From contig JAFOQN010000032.1 in the NCBI GenBank assembly GCA_017393775.1, positions 1-33,689 on the forward strand: a stretch of 33,689 nt of DNA, read 5' to 3'. This document shows positions 24,686 to 31,970 of the stretch, in pieces; position 1 is the stretch's first letter, and each line of letters begins with the position of its first letter. The translations under genes and the position numbers were made by a program. A model generated the notes under the pieces. That model saw only the letters and a program-made list of their open reading frames with translations, was not told the DNA's origin and ran no database searches. This stretch comes from Clostridia bacterium. GTDB lineage: Bacteria; Bacillota; Clostridia; Christensenellales; CAG-138.

Positions 24686-25614
24686 TCTTCCTCCAGTCCT
24701 TCGGCGATTTTCATCAGTCGATCGAGCCGATGATACATGCCGGATTTTTGAATTTCCGCGAGATCCGCAAGCTCCTGTACACTTGCGTCCGGATTTGCGA
24801 TCCGCAGCCTTGCCGCCTGCTGCAAGCTGACAGGGAGCGACGAAAGTCCGATCTGTTTGTCGATCGCTTCGATCGCCGTACGCTGCCGAATCGATGCGAC
24901 GACCTGCTTGTCGAGATTTGCGGATTCGCAGTTGGTGGTTCTGTTGATATAGTTGCGCATATCCTTTTCGACACGGACGTTTTCAAGCGCGAGCGCGGAA
25001 GAGGACGCGCCGATCAGCGCAAGCATGCCGCTGACGTCGTCGCCTTCCTTCAAGTACACAAGAAACCGGTCACCGTTGCGAACGGAGATCTTTGCCGGAA
25101 GCAGGAATCCGTGCATCAGAGCCACTGCGGCGTCCGCAACGGCGCGCGACCGGAAAATGATCTCCAGATGGTATCCCCGCTTCGGATCGACGCAGCTGCC
25201 GCTGCCCAGGAAACATCCGCGTAAAAATGCGCGCCGGTTCTCTTCGTTTTCATTTACACACGCGGGAATCTCGGTCATCAGCCGTATGCCGTTTTCCGAC
25301 TGCACCATTGCGCCCGTATCGCACAGCAAGCGATCAATCTCCCGCCCTGAAAGCGTGACCTCATAGATCGGTCTTCGGCGGTGTTCGACCTGCTTCTCTT
25401 CGACGACTGCGTCCAAATCATAAAGGCTCAGCGCAACCGAAGCAATATGCTTTGCCGTACCGGGATTTTCGGTATGATAGAACAGCGCGGGACGTCGTGA
25501 AATACGGATCCCGCCGGACGTGAAGGTCAAGCCGGAAAGCTGAGACAGCCTTTGATCGGCGTTCTTTACGCGTATGCGAATCAATTCATCCTTGCAATCC
25601 GATGAAAAGCTCAT
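24682..25614 (-). CDS. whiA: WhiA, DNA-binding regulator linked to cell division
   Basis: A 310-residue WhiA with an N-terminal LAGLIDADG-homing-endonuclease-like fold (FLRGCFLGSGSCVDPKRGYH is the diagnostic block) and a C-terminal helix-turn-helix (ASVQELADLAEIQKSGMYHR). In actinobacteria it controls sporulation septation genes; in Bacillus it binds DNA and affects division and chromosome segregation. SLSVS-type linkers and TNCESANLDK match the family. It overlaps rapZ and the methyltransferase gene by 4 nt each. The usual yvcK gene between rapZ and whiA is missing here. Confidence 0.95.
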   Translation of the reverse strand: MSFSSDCKDELIRIRVKNADQRLSQLSGLTFTSGGIRISRRPALFYHTENPGTAKHIASVALSLYDLDAVVEEKQVEHRRRPIYEVTLSGREIDRLLCDTGAMVQSENGIRLMTEIPACVNENEENRRAFLRGCFLGSGSCVDPKRGYHLEIIFRSRAVADAAVALMHGFLLPAKISVRNGDRFLVYLKEGDDVSGMLALIGASSSALALENVRVEKDMRNYINRTTNCESANLDKQVVASIRQRTAIEAIDKQIGLSSLPVSLQQAARLRIANPDASVQELADLAEIQKSGMYHRLDRLMKIAEGLEEE

Positions 25615-26504
25615 GAATGTTTCTTCACCATCCTGCTTTCAATGTCCTGCAGTTCTCTGCTGATATCGCGATGATAGATACGAACGGCATGTCCGCGTTC
25701 TCTGAGCCGTCTTGTCATCTCTTCCGCCGCGGCAACGGAACGGTGCCTGCCGCCGGTACAGCCGAAACAGATGCGCAGGATATGCTTGTCCTGCTTTTCA
25801 AAGAGCGGAAGCATGTCTGTGATGCACTTCTCAAGACTGTCAAGATACTCCATCACATAAGGCTGTGAAAGCACAAATGTGCGAACTCGTTCGTCCAATC
25901 CCGACAGATACCGCATATCCTCATGATAGAACGGATTCTCCACAAAACGCATGTCGATGACCATATCGGCGTCCACAGGAACGCCGCGTTTATATCCGAA
26001 GCTGGAAACGACGATCGCCATCTGCTCACGATCCATCTCCGGTACAAACTTTTCCAGGCAGGAAGCAAGATCGCGCGCGGCGATATCGCTCGTATCCAGC
26101 ACAAAGTCCGAAGCATCGCGAATGACGGAAAGATAGCCGCGCTCGGTCCTTACGCCGGATTCTGCTTCCCCGGAAAGTCCGAGCGGATGGCGTTTGCGCG
26201 TCTCATTATAGCGGCGCTTCAGAACGTCGTCGCGTGCGTCGAGAAATAGGATCCGATACGGCACTGTGAGTCGCTTGATCTCGGAAATCACCATCTCAGG
26301 ACTTCTCGACAGCAGACTTTCACGCGAATCCAACGTAACCGCCGCTCGTTGAATCGGCGGATTCGCGTTCTCGCACAGAGAGGTAAATTCCGCAAGCATG
26401 GGCGACGGAAGGTTGTCCACGCAGAAAAAGCCCATGTCTTCAAGCGATTTCAAAGCAAGCGATTTCCCCGCTCCGCTCATGCCCGTTACGATCAGAAGAT
26501 CCAT
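25611..26504 (-). CDS. rapZ: RapZ/YvcJ, nucleotide-binding protein
   Basis: A 297-residue RapZ family P-loop protein. Walker A is GMSGAGKSLALK at the N-terminus, followed by GFFCVDNLPSPML, LFLDARDDVLKRRYNETRKR and the C-terminal CTGGRHRSVAAAEEM, which in enterobacterial RapZ belongs to the RNA/metabolite-binding domain. In Bacillus YvcJ hydrolyses nucleotides and influences competence; in E. coli RapZ steers decay of GlmZ RNA to control cell-wall precursor supply. GGTGGTG precedes the ATG, 13 nt after murB. Confidence 0.95.
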   Translation of the reverse strand: MDLLIVTGMSGAGKSLALKSLEDMGFFCVDNLPSPMLAEFTSLCENANPPIQRAAVTLDSRESLLSRSPEMVISEIKRLTVPYRILFLDARDDVLKRRYNETRKRHPLGLSGEAESGVRTERGYLSVIRDASDFVLDTSDIAARDLASCLEKFVPEMDREQMAIVVSSFGYKRGVPVDADMVIDMRFVENPFYHEDMRYLSGLDERVRTFVLSQPYVMEYLDSLEKCITDMLPLFEKQDKHILRICFGCTGGRHRSVAAAEEMTRRLRERGHAVRIYHRDISRELQDIESRMVKKHS

Positions 26505-26517
26505 ATCCGCACCACCT

Positions 26518-27408
26518 TCAGATTCGTTTGATTTCCGGCTCCAGGCTGACGCCGGTCCGCTCCTTTACAATTTGTTGTACATACGCGATCAAAGCTGCAA
26601 CATCCGCCTCGGTTGCGCATCCGGTATTCACAATGAAGCCCGCATGTTTTTCCGAAACCTTTGCGCCGCCGATCGAAAAGCCCTTCAAGCCGCATTGCTC
26701 GATCAATGCGCCGGCAAAGTGTCCTTCCGGACGTTTGAAGGTGCTCCCCGCCGAAGGCAGCTCCAAAGGCTGTTTTTCTCTGCGCTTTTCGATACAGTTC
26801 TGCATCGTGTGAAGCGCGCTTCCGTCATCCTCTTTCAAAGACAACTCCGCTTCCAAAGCGATACAGTCCGGGAAGGAAAACGCGCTCCTTCGATAGCCGA
26901 GATCGTCTTCCCCGACGTCGATCCATTGGTCCGTTCCGTTTTTCAACACCCGGATACGCTTCAATACCTGCTTGATCTCTCCGCCGTATGCACCCGCGTT
27001 CATTGCGCAGGCGCCGCCGAGCGTGCCGGGAATCCCGCAAAGCTTCTCCAGCCCCATTAATCCGTGTCGAACCGTATCGCGTGCAAGCGACGTCAACGAA
27101 GTCCCACAGCATGCAATGACTGTCGTTCCCCGATAGACCGGCTCATGCATCGGGGTATCAAAGCGAAGAACAAAACCTTGAAAGCCCTTGTCGGAAGCAA
27201 GAATATTCGTTCCCTTCCCGAGCAGCGCAAGCGGGATACCGTTCCGATCTGCGAAGGAAACGATCTCTTCGATCGCATCATAGGTTCGCGGTTGCAGAAC
27301 AACCTGCGCCGCTCCGCCGATTCGAAAGCTTGTCAGCTCGGAAAGAGGGATATTCGGTTCAGCGCCGAACGAGTCCGGCAATTCCATATTACCCCTAAAT
27401 ACTTTCAT
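26518..27408 (-). CDS. murB: UDP-N-acetylenolpyruvoylglucosamine reductase
   Basis: A 296-residue MurB that reduces UDP-GlcNAc-enolpyruvate to UDP-MurNAc with NADPH and FAD, an early peptidoglycan step. FAD-binding LLGKGTNILASDKGF and GIPGTLGGACAMNAGAYGGE are clear. The catalytic Ser/Cys position is in LPSAGSTFKRP, and GFSIGGAKVSEKHAGFIVN is the C-terminal block, giving a type II (Firmicute) MurB. Start choice: ATG 27408 (MKVFRGN) begins exactly at the predicted transcription start and matches the family's N-terminal length. ATG 27387 (MELPDS) follows AGGGG by 4 nt and is the alternative. It heads a seven-gene operon. Confidence 0.94.
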   Translation of the reverse strand: MKVFRGNMELPDSFGAEPNIPLSELTSFRIGGAAQVVLQPRTYDAIEEIVSFADRNGIPLALLGKGTNILASDKGFQGFVLRFDTPMHEPVYRGTTVIACCGTSLTSLARDTVRHGLMGLEKLCGIPGTLGGACAMNAGAYGGEIKQVLKRIRVLKNGTDQWIDVGEDDLGYRRSAFSFPDCIALEAELSLKEDDGSALHTMQNCIEKRREKQPLELPSAGSTFKRPEGHFAGALIEQCGLKGFSIGGAKVSEKHAGFIVNTGCATEADVAALIAYVQQIVKERTGVSLEPEIKRI

Positions 27409-27414
27409 ACTTGT

Positions 27415-27443
27415 ATTATAGCAAAATCTTGAGCACTGCACAA
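27415..27443 (-). promoter_or_regulatory. Extended -10 promoter of the murB operon
   Basis: On the minus strand a perfect TATAAT (27415-27420) with extended TGC before it, and TTGTGC (27438-27443) 17 nt upstream as a poor -35. The -10 ends 6 nt before ATG 27408, predicting transcription from the A of that codon. Confidence 0.65.
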
Positions 27444-27446
27444 CAC

Positions 27447-28418
27447 CTAACTGCAACATTCCCGAAAACGATTTGTGAACCGATTGTGTGCATCGGTATC
27501 TCCGTTTATCGCCTTTCGGGCATCTTCTCTGAGACTGTCATATTGCAGGTTCCAGCGGAACGGATCAACCGTCGTGACCGTTTCATAGGCACGGAATACG
27601 CGTTTCAGGGATGGTTCCGGCGGAGTATTTCTCACATCGGATCTGACAGATAAAAGTCCGAGCGCATTGAGTGTCTGCTGGGAATCCGGATCTGTGAGAA
27701 AACCGATAAAATCAAGAATCACAGCGGATTTTGCATCGTCCGTCTCACGGTCGATCCCCATCCAGCAAACGGCGTCGGTAAAATTGTCGATCGGTTCAAA
27801 CACAGAGAGTGCAAAACCGTCTTTATATCGAAGCAGATCCCCGGCTCTTCGAAAATCCAGATACAGAACGTCGGCCCTCTCCTCTGTATCCGTTTTATGC
27901 GTCTGTCTCGCTCTTGCCGCAAGAATTTCGTTTGCGAAGTAAAAGGTTTCCTCCGCCTCTTCAGGCGTCTTGATCAGCTTCAAATATCCTGAGAAGCAAT
28001 ACGGTAAACAGCGGTCTGTCTGAACGATACCCTCGAGGTACGGGAAATTCAGATTTTCGATCGTTTTTAACTGATCCGGGTACATCGTCCCCGAAAAGAA
28101 CGAATACGCATCCGGTCGCTGACCGTAGTTTAGGCGCTCTTCAAAGCGTTGTTCATCCATGCCCTCGATCTCGATATACACGCCTTTATGCTTCTTTTCG
28201 TATGCGGCGGCACGCGTTTTCAACCATTGCGTCAGACTTCCCGCATACGGACGGTGCCGCACGATGTGATAAAGCATGATGGAACCGGTATACCGATCCG
28301 TGTCACGGACAAATCGCTGGTCAACATAAGACGTCTGCGCGCCCTTTATAAGTGTTTTCGGCGTCAGAACCAAAAAACCGATCATAGCAATGCACAGAAT
28401 GATACGCAGAATCTTCAT
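27447..28418 (-). CDS. Membrane-anchored extracellular solute-binding-like protein, orphan
   Basis: A 323-residue protein with one N-terminal membrane segment or uncleaved signal (MKILRIILCIAMIGFLVLTP); no lipobox Cys follows it. The rest resembles a family 1 solute-binding protein (LTQWLKTRAAAYEKKHKGVY, then RPDAYSFFSGTMYP; a late FIGFLTDPDSQQTLNALGLL hinge-like block), but no permease or ATPase genes are nearby. It may be a sensor or binding subunit rather than a transporter part. The start MKILRII lacks a clear ribosome binding site, and a TACAAT lies 5 nt before it, so a leaderless start is possible. It is divergent from spoIIAA across 115 nt that contain a perfect 0A-box core. Confidence 0.65.
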   Translation of the reverse strand: MKILRIILCIAMIGFLVLTPKTLIKGAQTSYVDQRFVRDTDRYTGSIMLYHIVRHRPYAGSLTQWLKTRAAAYEKKHKGVYIEIEGMDEQRFEERLNYGQRPDAYSFFSGTMYPDQLKTIENLNFPYLEGIVQTDRCLPYCFSGYLKLIKTPEEAEETFYFANEILAARARQTHKTDTEERADVLYLDFRRAGDLLRYKDGFALSVFEPIDNFTDAVCWMGIDRETDDAKSAVILDFIGFLTDPDSQQTLNALGLLSVRSDVRNTPPEPSLKRVFRAYETVTTVDPFRWNLQYDSLREDARKAINGDTDAHNRFTNRFRECCS

Positions 28419-28430
28419 ACCGCATTGTAT

Positions 28431-28437
28431 TCGACAA
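28431..28437 (-). promoter_or_regulatory. Spo0A-box core in the spoIIA / solute-binding divergent region
   Basis: TGTCGAA on the minus strand (with a T before it, TTGTCGAA) lies about 100 nt upstream of spoIIAA and directly beside the TACAAT before the solute-binding gene. Spo0A-P activates spoIIA in Bacillus. No good sigma-H boxes could be found for spoIIAA, so only the 0A core supports this. Confidence 0.4.
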
Positions 28438-28490
28438 AACAAGCATTAACCCTGCAAAGCTTGTCCTTTTTCTCAAAAGGATGCAGCGCA

Positions 28491-28498
28491 CATACGGT
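28491..28498 (+). promoter_or_regulatory. CATACGGT element upstream of spoIIAA
   Basis: CATACGGT, 35 nt before the spoIIAA ATG, matches the CATAYGST form seen before spoIVA, spoIIP and the DacB-like gene. There is no recognisable -35 partner at 13-15 nt. It could be a -10 box of a sporulation sigma factor or chance. Confidence 0.25.
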
Positions 28499-28533
28499 GT
28501 ATTTATACTTGAATCAGAATCGGAGGTAACCAT

Positions 28534-28839
28534 ATGGAATTGAATGCACAAAAGCGTGGTCCGCGGCTTTCGGTACAACTGTCCGGTGAATTGGACCACC
28601 ACAGCGCGGAGCAGACGCGAATCATGCTGGACACACTGCTTCGTGACGTTACGGTTCATGAACTTGTTCTGGATCTGTCGGGAATGACGTTCATGGACAG
28701 CGCGGGATTGGGTGTGATCCTCGGACGGTTCAGAAAACTTTCGATGCGAGGCGGAAAGCTCATCGTCAAAGGCATGAATGCGTCGGTCGACCGGATCTTT
28801 CAGATGTCGGGACTGTATGCGATCGTAGAACGGCAGTAA
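28534..28839 (+). CDS. spoIIAA: Anti-sigma F factor antagonist SpoIIAA
   Basis: A 101-residue STAS-domain protein. Unphosphorylated, it binds SpoIIAB and frees sigma-F in the forespore; SpoIIAB phosphorylates it and SpoIIE reverses this. The phosphorylation site Ser 56 lies in FMDSAGLGVILGR, the diagnostic block, and VQLSGELDHHSAEQ forms the first strand. GGAGG lies 7-8 nt before the ATG. It starts the spoIIAA-spoIIAB-sigF operon, in the order conserved across endospore formers. Confidence 0.96.
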   Translation: MELNAQKRGPRLSVQLSGELDHHSAEQTRIMLDTLLRDVTVHELVLDLSGMTFMDSAGLGVILGRFRKLSMRGGKLIVKGMNASVDRIFQMSGLYAIVERQ

Positions 28840-28850
28840 GGAGGCACGTT

Positions 28851-29279
28851 ATGCATAATGAAATGGAAGTACGCTTTTTATCTCTCTCCGGAAACGAGAG
28901 CTTTGCGCGTGCCGCCGCGGCATCGTTCGCCGCTCAGATGAATCCCGGTATCGAAGAGTTGTCCGATATACGGACGGCTGTCTCAGAAGCGGTTACAAAC
29001 GCGATCATTCACGGCTACGATCAGAACATGGACTGTATCGTGACGATGCAGATGGAAATAGAAGACGATGATCTGACCGTGATCGTAAAGGACGATGGAT
29101 GCGGAATCGGCGATATTGAGCTTGCCAGAAAACCGTTCTTTACATCCAAGCCAGAGCTGGAGCGTTCCGGCATGGGCTTTTCCGTGATGGAAGCTTTCAT
29201 GGATTCTGTAAACGTGCAATCCGAAGTCGGCGCCGGAACCGTTGTTACGATGCGGAAGCACATCCGTCATGCAAACTGA
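28851..29279 (+). CDS. spoIIAB: Anti-sigma F factor / serine kinase SpoIIAB
   Basis: A 142-residue GHKL-type kinase that holds sigma-F inactive and phosphorylates SpoIIAA using ATP. The N-box is SEAVTNAIIHGYD, the G1 box is KDDGCGIGD, and the G2 region is SGMGFSVMEAFMD, all intact. AAGGAGG lies 8 nt before the ATG, and the gene begins 11 nt after spoIIAA. Its end overlaps sigF by 11 nt, keeping the anti-sigma and sigma factor in step. Confidence 0.96.
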   Translation: MHNEMEVRFLSLSGNESFARAAAASFAAQMNPGIEELSDIRTAVSEAVTNAIIHGYDQNMDCIVTMQMEIEDDDLTVIVKDDGCGIGDIELARKPFFTSKPELERSGMGFSVMEAFMDSVNVQSEVGAGTVVTMRKHIRHAN

Positions 29280-29973
29280 CAGCGGGTCCTTTTTGGATCT
29301 GATCCGGATCGCACAAAGCGGAGATCCGGATGCGGAACGGCAGCTTTTGGAAGATAATCTGCCGCTCGTATCGGCGATTGCAAAGCGATACAGCAACAGC
29401 GGGATCGAACCGGAAGATCTTCGGCAACTCGGATCGATCGGGCTTTTAAAAGCAATACGGAAATTCGACCCCTCGTTCAACGTGTGTTTTTCGACATATG
29501 CGGTCCCGCTGATCGCCGGCGAGATTCGTAGGTTTTTGCGTGACGACGGGATCATCAAGTTTTCCCGCAGCGCAAAATCGCTTGCACAGCGTGTGCGGAA
29601 AGAGCTTGCGGAAAATCCCGATCTGACAATCGATACGCTTGCGGAACGGCTTTGCGTTTCGCGTGAGGAGCTTGCGGCGGCTCTCGCAAGCGACACCCCC
29701 GTGGGCTCGCTCGATGAGCCGCTTCCGGACGGCAGCGGAAACAGGTTCGACCGGATCGGAACCGAAAGTGAAGAGGAACTTTCCGTAAAAAGGCTGACGC
29801 TCAGTGCGGCGATGCAATCGCTTTCGGCGCGTGAGCGTCTTCTGGTGCGTCTTCGTTACCGCGAGGAAAAATCACAGACTGAAGTCGGGAGCATCTTAGG
29901 TGTGTCGCAGGTACAGGTCTCACGCATGGAAAAAAAGATCCTGACCGCGTTGCGGAGCAGGATGACAGATTAA
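29269..29973 (+). CDS. sigF: RNA polymerase sporulation sigma factor F
   Basis: A 234-residue sigma-70 family factor, the first forespore-specific sigma. Region 2 is visible as YSNSGIEPEDLRQLGSIGLL and KFDPSFNVCFSTYAVPLIAG, region 3 as VRKELAENPDLTIDTLAERL, and region 4 as SLSARERLLVRLRYREEKSQ and VGSILGVSQVQVSRMEKKIL. The ATG at 29269 (MQTDSGSF) overlaps spoIIAB by 11 nt and has only a weak ribosome binding site (GCGGAAG 15 nt away), consistent with coupled translation. The upstream in-frame ATG at 29242 would run deep inside spoIIAB. Stop overlaps the plsY stop by three bases on the opposite strand. Confidence 0.94.
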   Translation: MQTDSGSFLDLIRIAQSGDPDAERQLLEDNLPLVSAIAKRYSNSGIEPEDLRQLGSIGLLKAIRKFDPSFNVCFSTYAVPLIAGEIRRFLRDDGIIKFSRSAKSLAQRVRKELAENPDLTIDTLAERLCVSREELAAALASDTPVGSLDEPLPDGSGNRFDRIGTESEEELSVKRLTLSAAMQSLSARERLLVRLRYREEKSQTEVGSILGVSQVQVSRMEKKILTALRSRMTD

Positions 29974-30635
29974 TGTTTATCACCGGAGGAGATCGCTTTC
30001 TCCTCCCCTTTTAATAATCGTACGATGTTGTCCTTGTGCCTAATGAGCAGAAGAAGTACGACCGGTGCGACGAAAAACAGCAGATACTGATCTGCGTAGC
30101 CGGTCGCCCAAACGATATAAGTGGCGATGAGATACGAAATGGCTGTCAGAATCGAAACAAGCGAAACGCGTTTCCACACCAGGAAGATTACGATCGCAAT
30201 GACCGTTGAAACAAGCGCCGCCTGCCAGCACAGGCACCACGTCATCGCATATGCCGAAGCGGCGCCTTTGCCGCCTCGAAATTCAAACAATGCCGGATAG
30301 CAGTGTCCGAGTACGGAACAGGCGCTTGCGATATATCCGCCGAGCAGAATCGAAACAGCGGGATCGGACGGATTGATCGGGAACAGGCTGCCGAGGAGCC
30401 TTCCGAGAAAGAACGCGCCGACGCATTTCCCGGCGTCGCCGATAAACGTCAGAAGTCCGTAATTCTTTCCGTATACGCGGACCATGTTGGTCGTTCCCGC
30501 GTTGCCGCTGCCGTACAGGCGCACGTCATCACGGAACTTCAACCGGCTGATGATCAGCGCGGTCTGAAAGTTCCCGACAAGATAGCCGGTTATGGCGATC
30601 ACGGCGATCGCGATTGCGTTCCAGTCTCCGATCAT
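29970..30635 (-). CDS. plsY: Glycerol-3-phosphate acyltransferase PlsY
   Basis: A 221-residue multi-pass membrane enzyme that transfers an acyl group from acyl-phosphate to glycerol-3-phosphate, the first step of phospholipid synthesis. The three family loops are visible: YGSGNAGTTNMVRVYG, then FEFRGGKGAASAYAM and finally RHKDNIVRLLKGEE. Length is normal. GAGGAG lies about 12 nt before the ATG, a longer spacing than usual. It is the last gene of DUF512-der-plsY; der-plsY proximity is common in Firmicutes. It converges on sigF with overlapping stop codons. Confidence 0.94.
   Translation of the reverse strand: MIGDWNAIAIAVIAITGYLVGNFQTALIISRLKFRDDVRLYGSGNAGTTNMVRVYGKNYGLLTFIGDAGKCVGAFFLGRLLGSLFPINPSDPAVSILLGGYIASACSVLGHCYPALFEFRGGKGAASAYAMTWCLCWQAALVSTVIAIVIFLVWKRVSLVSILTAISYLIATYIVWATGYADQYLLFFVAPVVLLLLIRHKDNIVRLLKGEEKAISSGDKH
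29985..30010 (+). terminator. Terminator of spoIIA-sigF, lying inside the plsY 3' coding end
   Basis: GGAGGAGA, loop TCGCTT, TCTCCTCC is a perfect 8-bp stem followed by CCTTTT. It lies 12 nt after the sigF stop, and on the minus strand the same bases encode the last residues of PlsY. Confidence 0.7.
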
Positions 30636-30644
30636 GAAATCGTA

Positions 30645-31967
30645 TTACTCCTCTTTTGTCCGATTCCGGAACAGAATCCTGATCGGCGTCCCGGAAAAGC
30701 CAAAGGTCTTGCGGAAATAATTCTCCAGATAACGTTCGTAGGAAAAATGCACCAGCGTCGAGTCGTTGACAAAAATCACAAACGTCGGCGGCTGGATCGC
30801 AACCTGTGTTGCGTAAAAGAGCTTCAATCTTCTGCCGTTCTGCGCGGGCGGTTCGGACATCGACACCGCTTCGTTCAGAACGTCGTTCAGCATGCCGGTC
30901 GGAATCCTGCGCGTGCTTTGCGCATAGACCTCGTTCACCAGTTCCAGAACCTTGTGCACGCGCTGTCCGGTCATGGCGCTGATGAACAGAAACGGGACAT
31001 AATTCATGAAAGCAAGATCGTTCGCCATATCTTTTTTGAACTTGTCCATTGTGTGGGTATCCTTTTCGATCAGATCCCATTTATTGACAATTACAACCGA
31101 AGGCTTACCCTCTTCATGGACGAATCCGGCGATCTTAACGTCCTGTTCGGACAGTCCCTGCTCCGCGTCGCATACAAACAGCACCGCGTCCGCACGTCGA
31201 ATCGCGGCAAGCGAGCGGATCACGCTGTAGCGCTCGATGCTTTCGTCCTCGATCGCGCGTTTCCTGCGGATACCTGCCGTGTCGATCAGCACATACGGTT
31301 TTCCGTTCTGTTCAAACGGCGTGTCGATGGCGTCGCGCGTTGTGCCGGGGACATCCGAAACAATCACGCGTTCTTCGCCCAAAAGCGCGTTTGTCAGGCT
31401 CGATTTTCCGACGTTCGGCTTGCCGACAATCGCGATATGGATGCGCGGATCGTCCTCTGCCTGTTCCGCATCCGGGAAGTAACCGCATATAGCGTCCAAA
31501 AGGTCGCCGAGACCGATCCCCTGTCCGCCGGAAAGAATGAACGGTTCGCCCAAGCCCAGTTCATAGAACTCATAGATCGCCTCATGATATTTCGGCGCGT
31601 CGAGCTTGTTTACGCCGAGTACGACAGGCTTTTTGCAGCGACGAAGCATGGAAGCGACTTCGCGGTCCGCTGCGGTCATGCCGTCGCGTCCGTCGGTCAG
31701 AAAGATGATCACGTCCGCCGTCTCGATCGCAAGCTCCGCCTGGCGTCGCATCTGAACGGCGATCTTATCTTCGCTTGCAGGCTCGATGCCGCCGGTGTCG
31801 ATCAGCGTGAATTTCCGGTCAAGCCATTCCGCGTCGCCGTAGATGCGGTCGCGTGTGACGCCGGGCGTATCCTCAACGATCGAGATACGCTTGCCGGTCA
31901 GGCGATTGAATAATGTTGATTTGCCGACATTCGGTCTGCCGACGATCGCTACCAAAGGTTTTGCCAT
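30645..31967 (-). CDS. der: Ribosome biogenesis GTPase Der (EngA)
   Basis: A 440-residue double-GTPase required for assembly of the 50S subunit. Each GTPase domain has its own P-loop, GRPNVGKST near the N-terminus and GKPNVGKSS near residue 183, with DTPG and DVPGTTRD switch regions and NKLD / NKWD guanine-specificity motifs. The C-terminal KH-like domain contains [19 protein letters not shown], followed by [23 protein letters not shown] lies 6 nt before the ATG, and it begins 3 nt after the DUF512 gene. Confidence 0.97.
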   Translation of the reverse strand: MAKPLVAIVGRPNVGKSTLFNRLTGKRISIVEDTPGVTRDRIYGDAEWLDRKFTLIDTGGIEPASEDKIAVQMRRQAELAIETADVIIFLTDGRDGMTAADREVASMLRRCKKPVVLGVNKLDAPKYHEAIYEFYELGLGEPFILSGGQGIGLGDLLDAICGYFPDAEQAEDDPRIHIAIVGKPNVGKSSLTNALLGEERVIVSDVPGTTRDAIDTPFEQNGKPYVLIDTAGIRRKRAIEDESIERYSVIRSLAAIRRADAVLFVCDAEQGLSEQDVKIAGFVHEEGKPSVVIVNKWDLIEKDTHTMDKFKKDMANDLAFMNYVPFLFISAMTGQRVHKVLELVNEVYAQSTRRIPTGMLNDVLNEAVSMSEPPAQNGRRLKLFYATQVAIQPPTFVIFVNDSTLVHFSYERYLENYFRKTFGFSGTPIRILFRNRTKEE

Positions 31968-31970
31968 AGT

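Noticed and set aside
28460..28533. Sigma-H promoter for spoIIAA (AAAAGGATG with GAAT)
   Set aside because: AGGA and GAAT are about 30 nt apart, where 21-22 nt is expected, so the boxes do not form a sigma-H promoter.
30303..31913. Open frame antisense to plsY and der (536 codons)
   Set aside because: Entirely within two conserved genes on the opposite strand and without any family motif.
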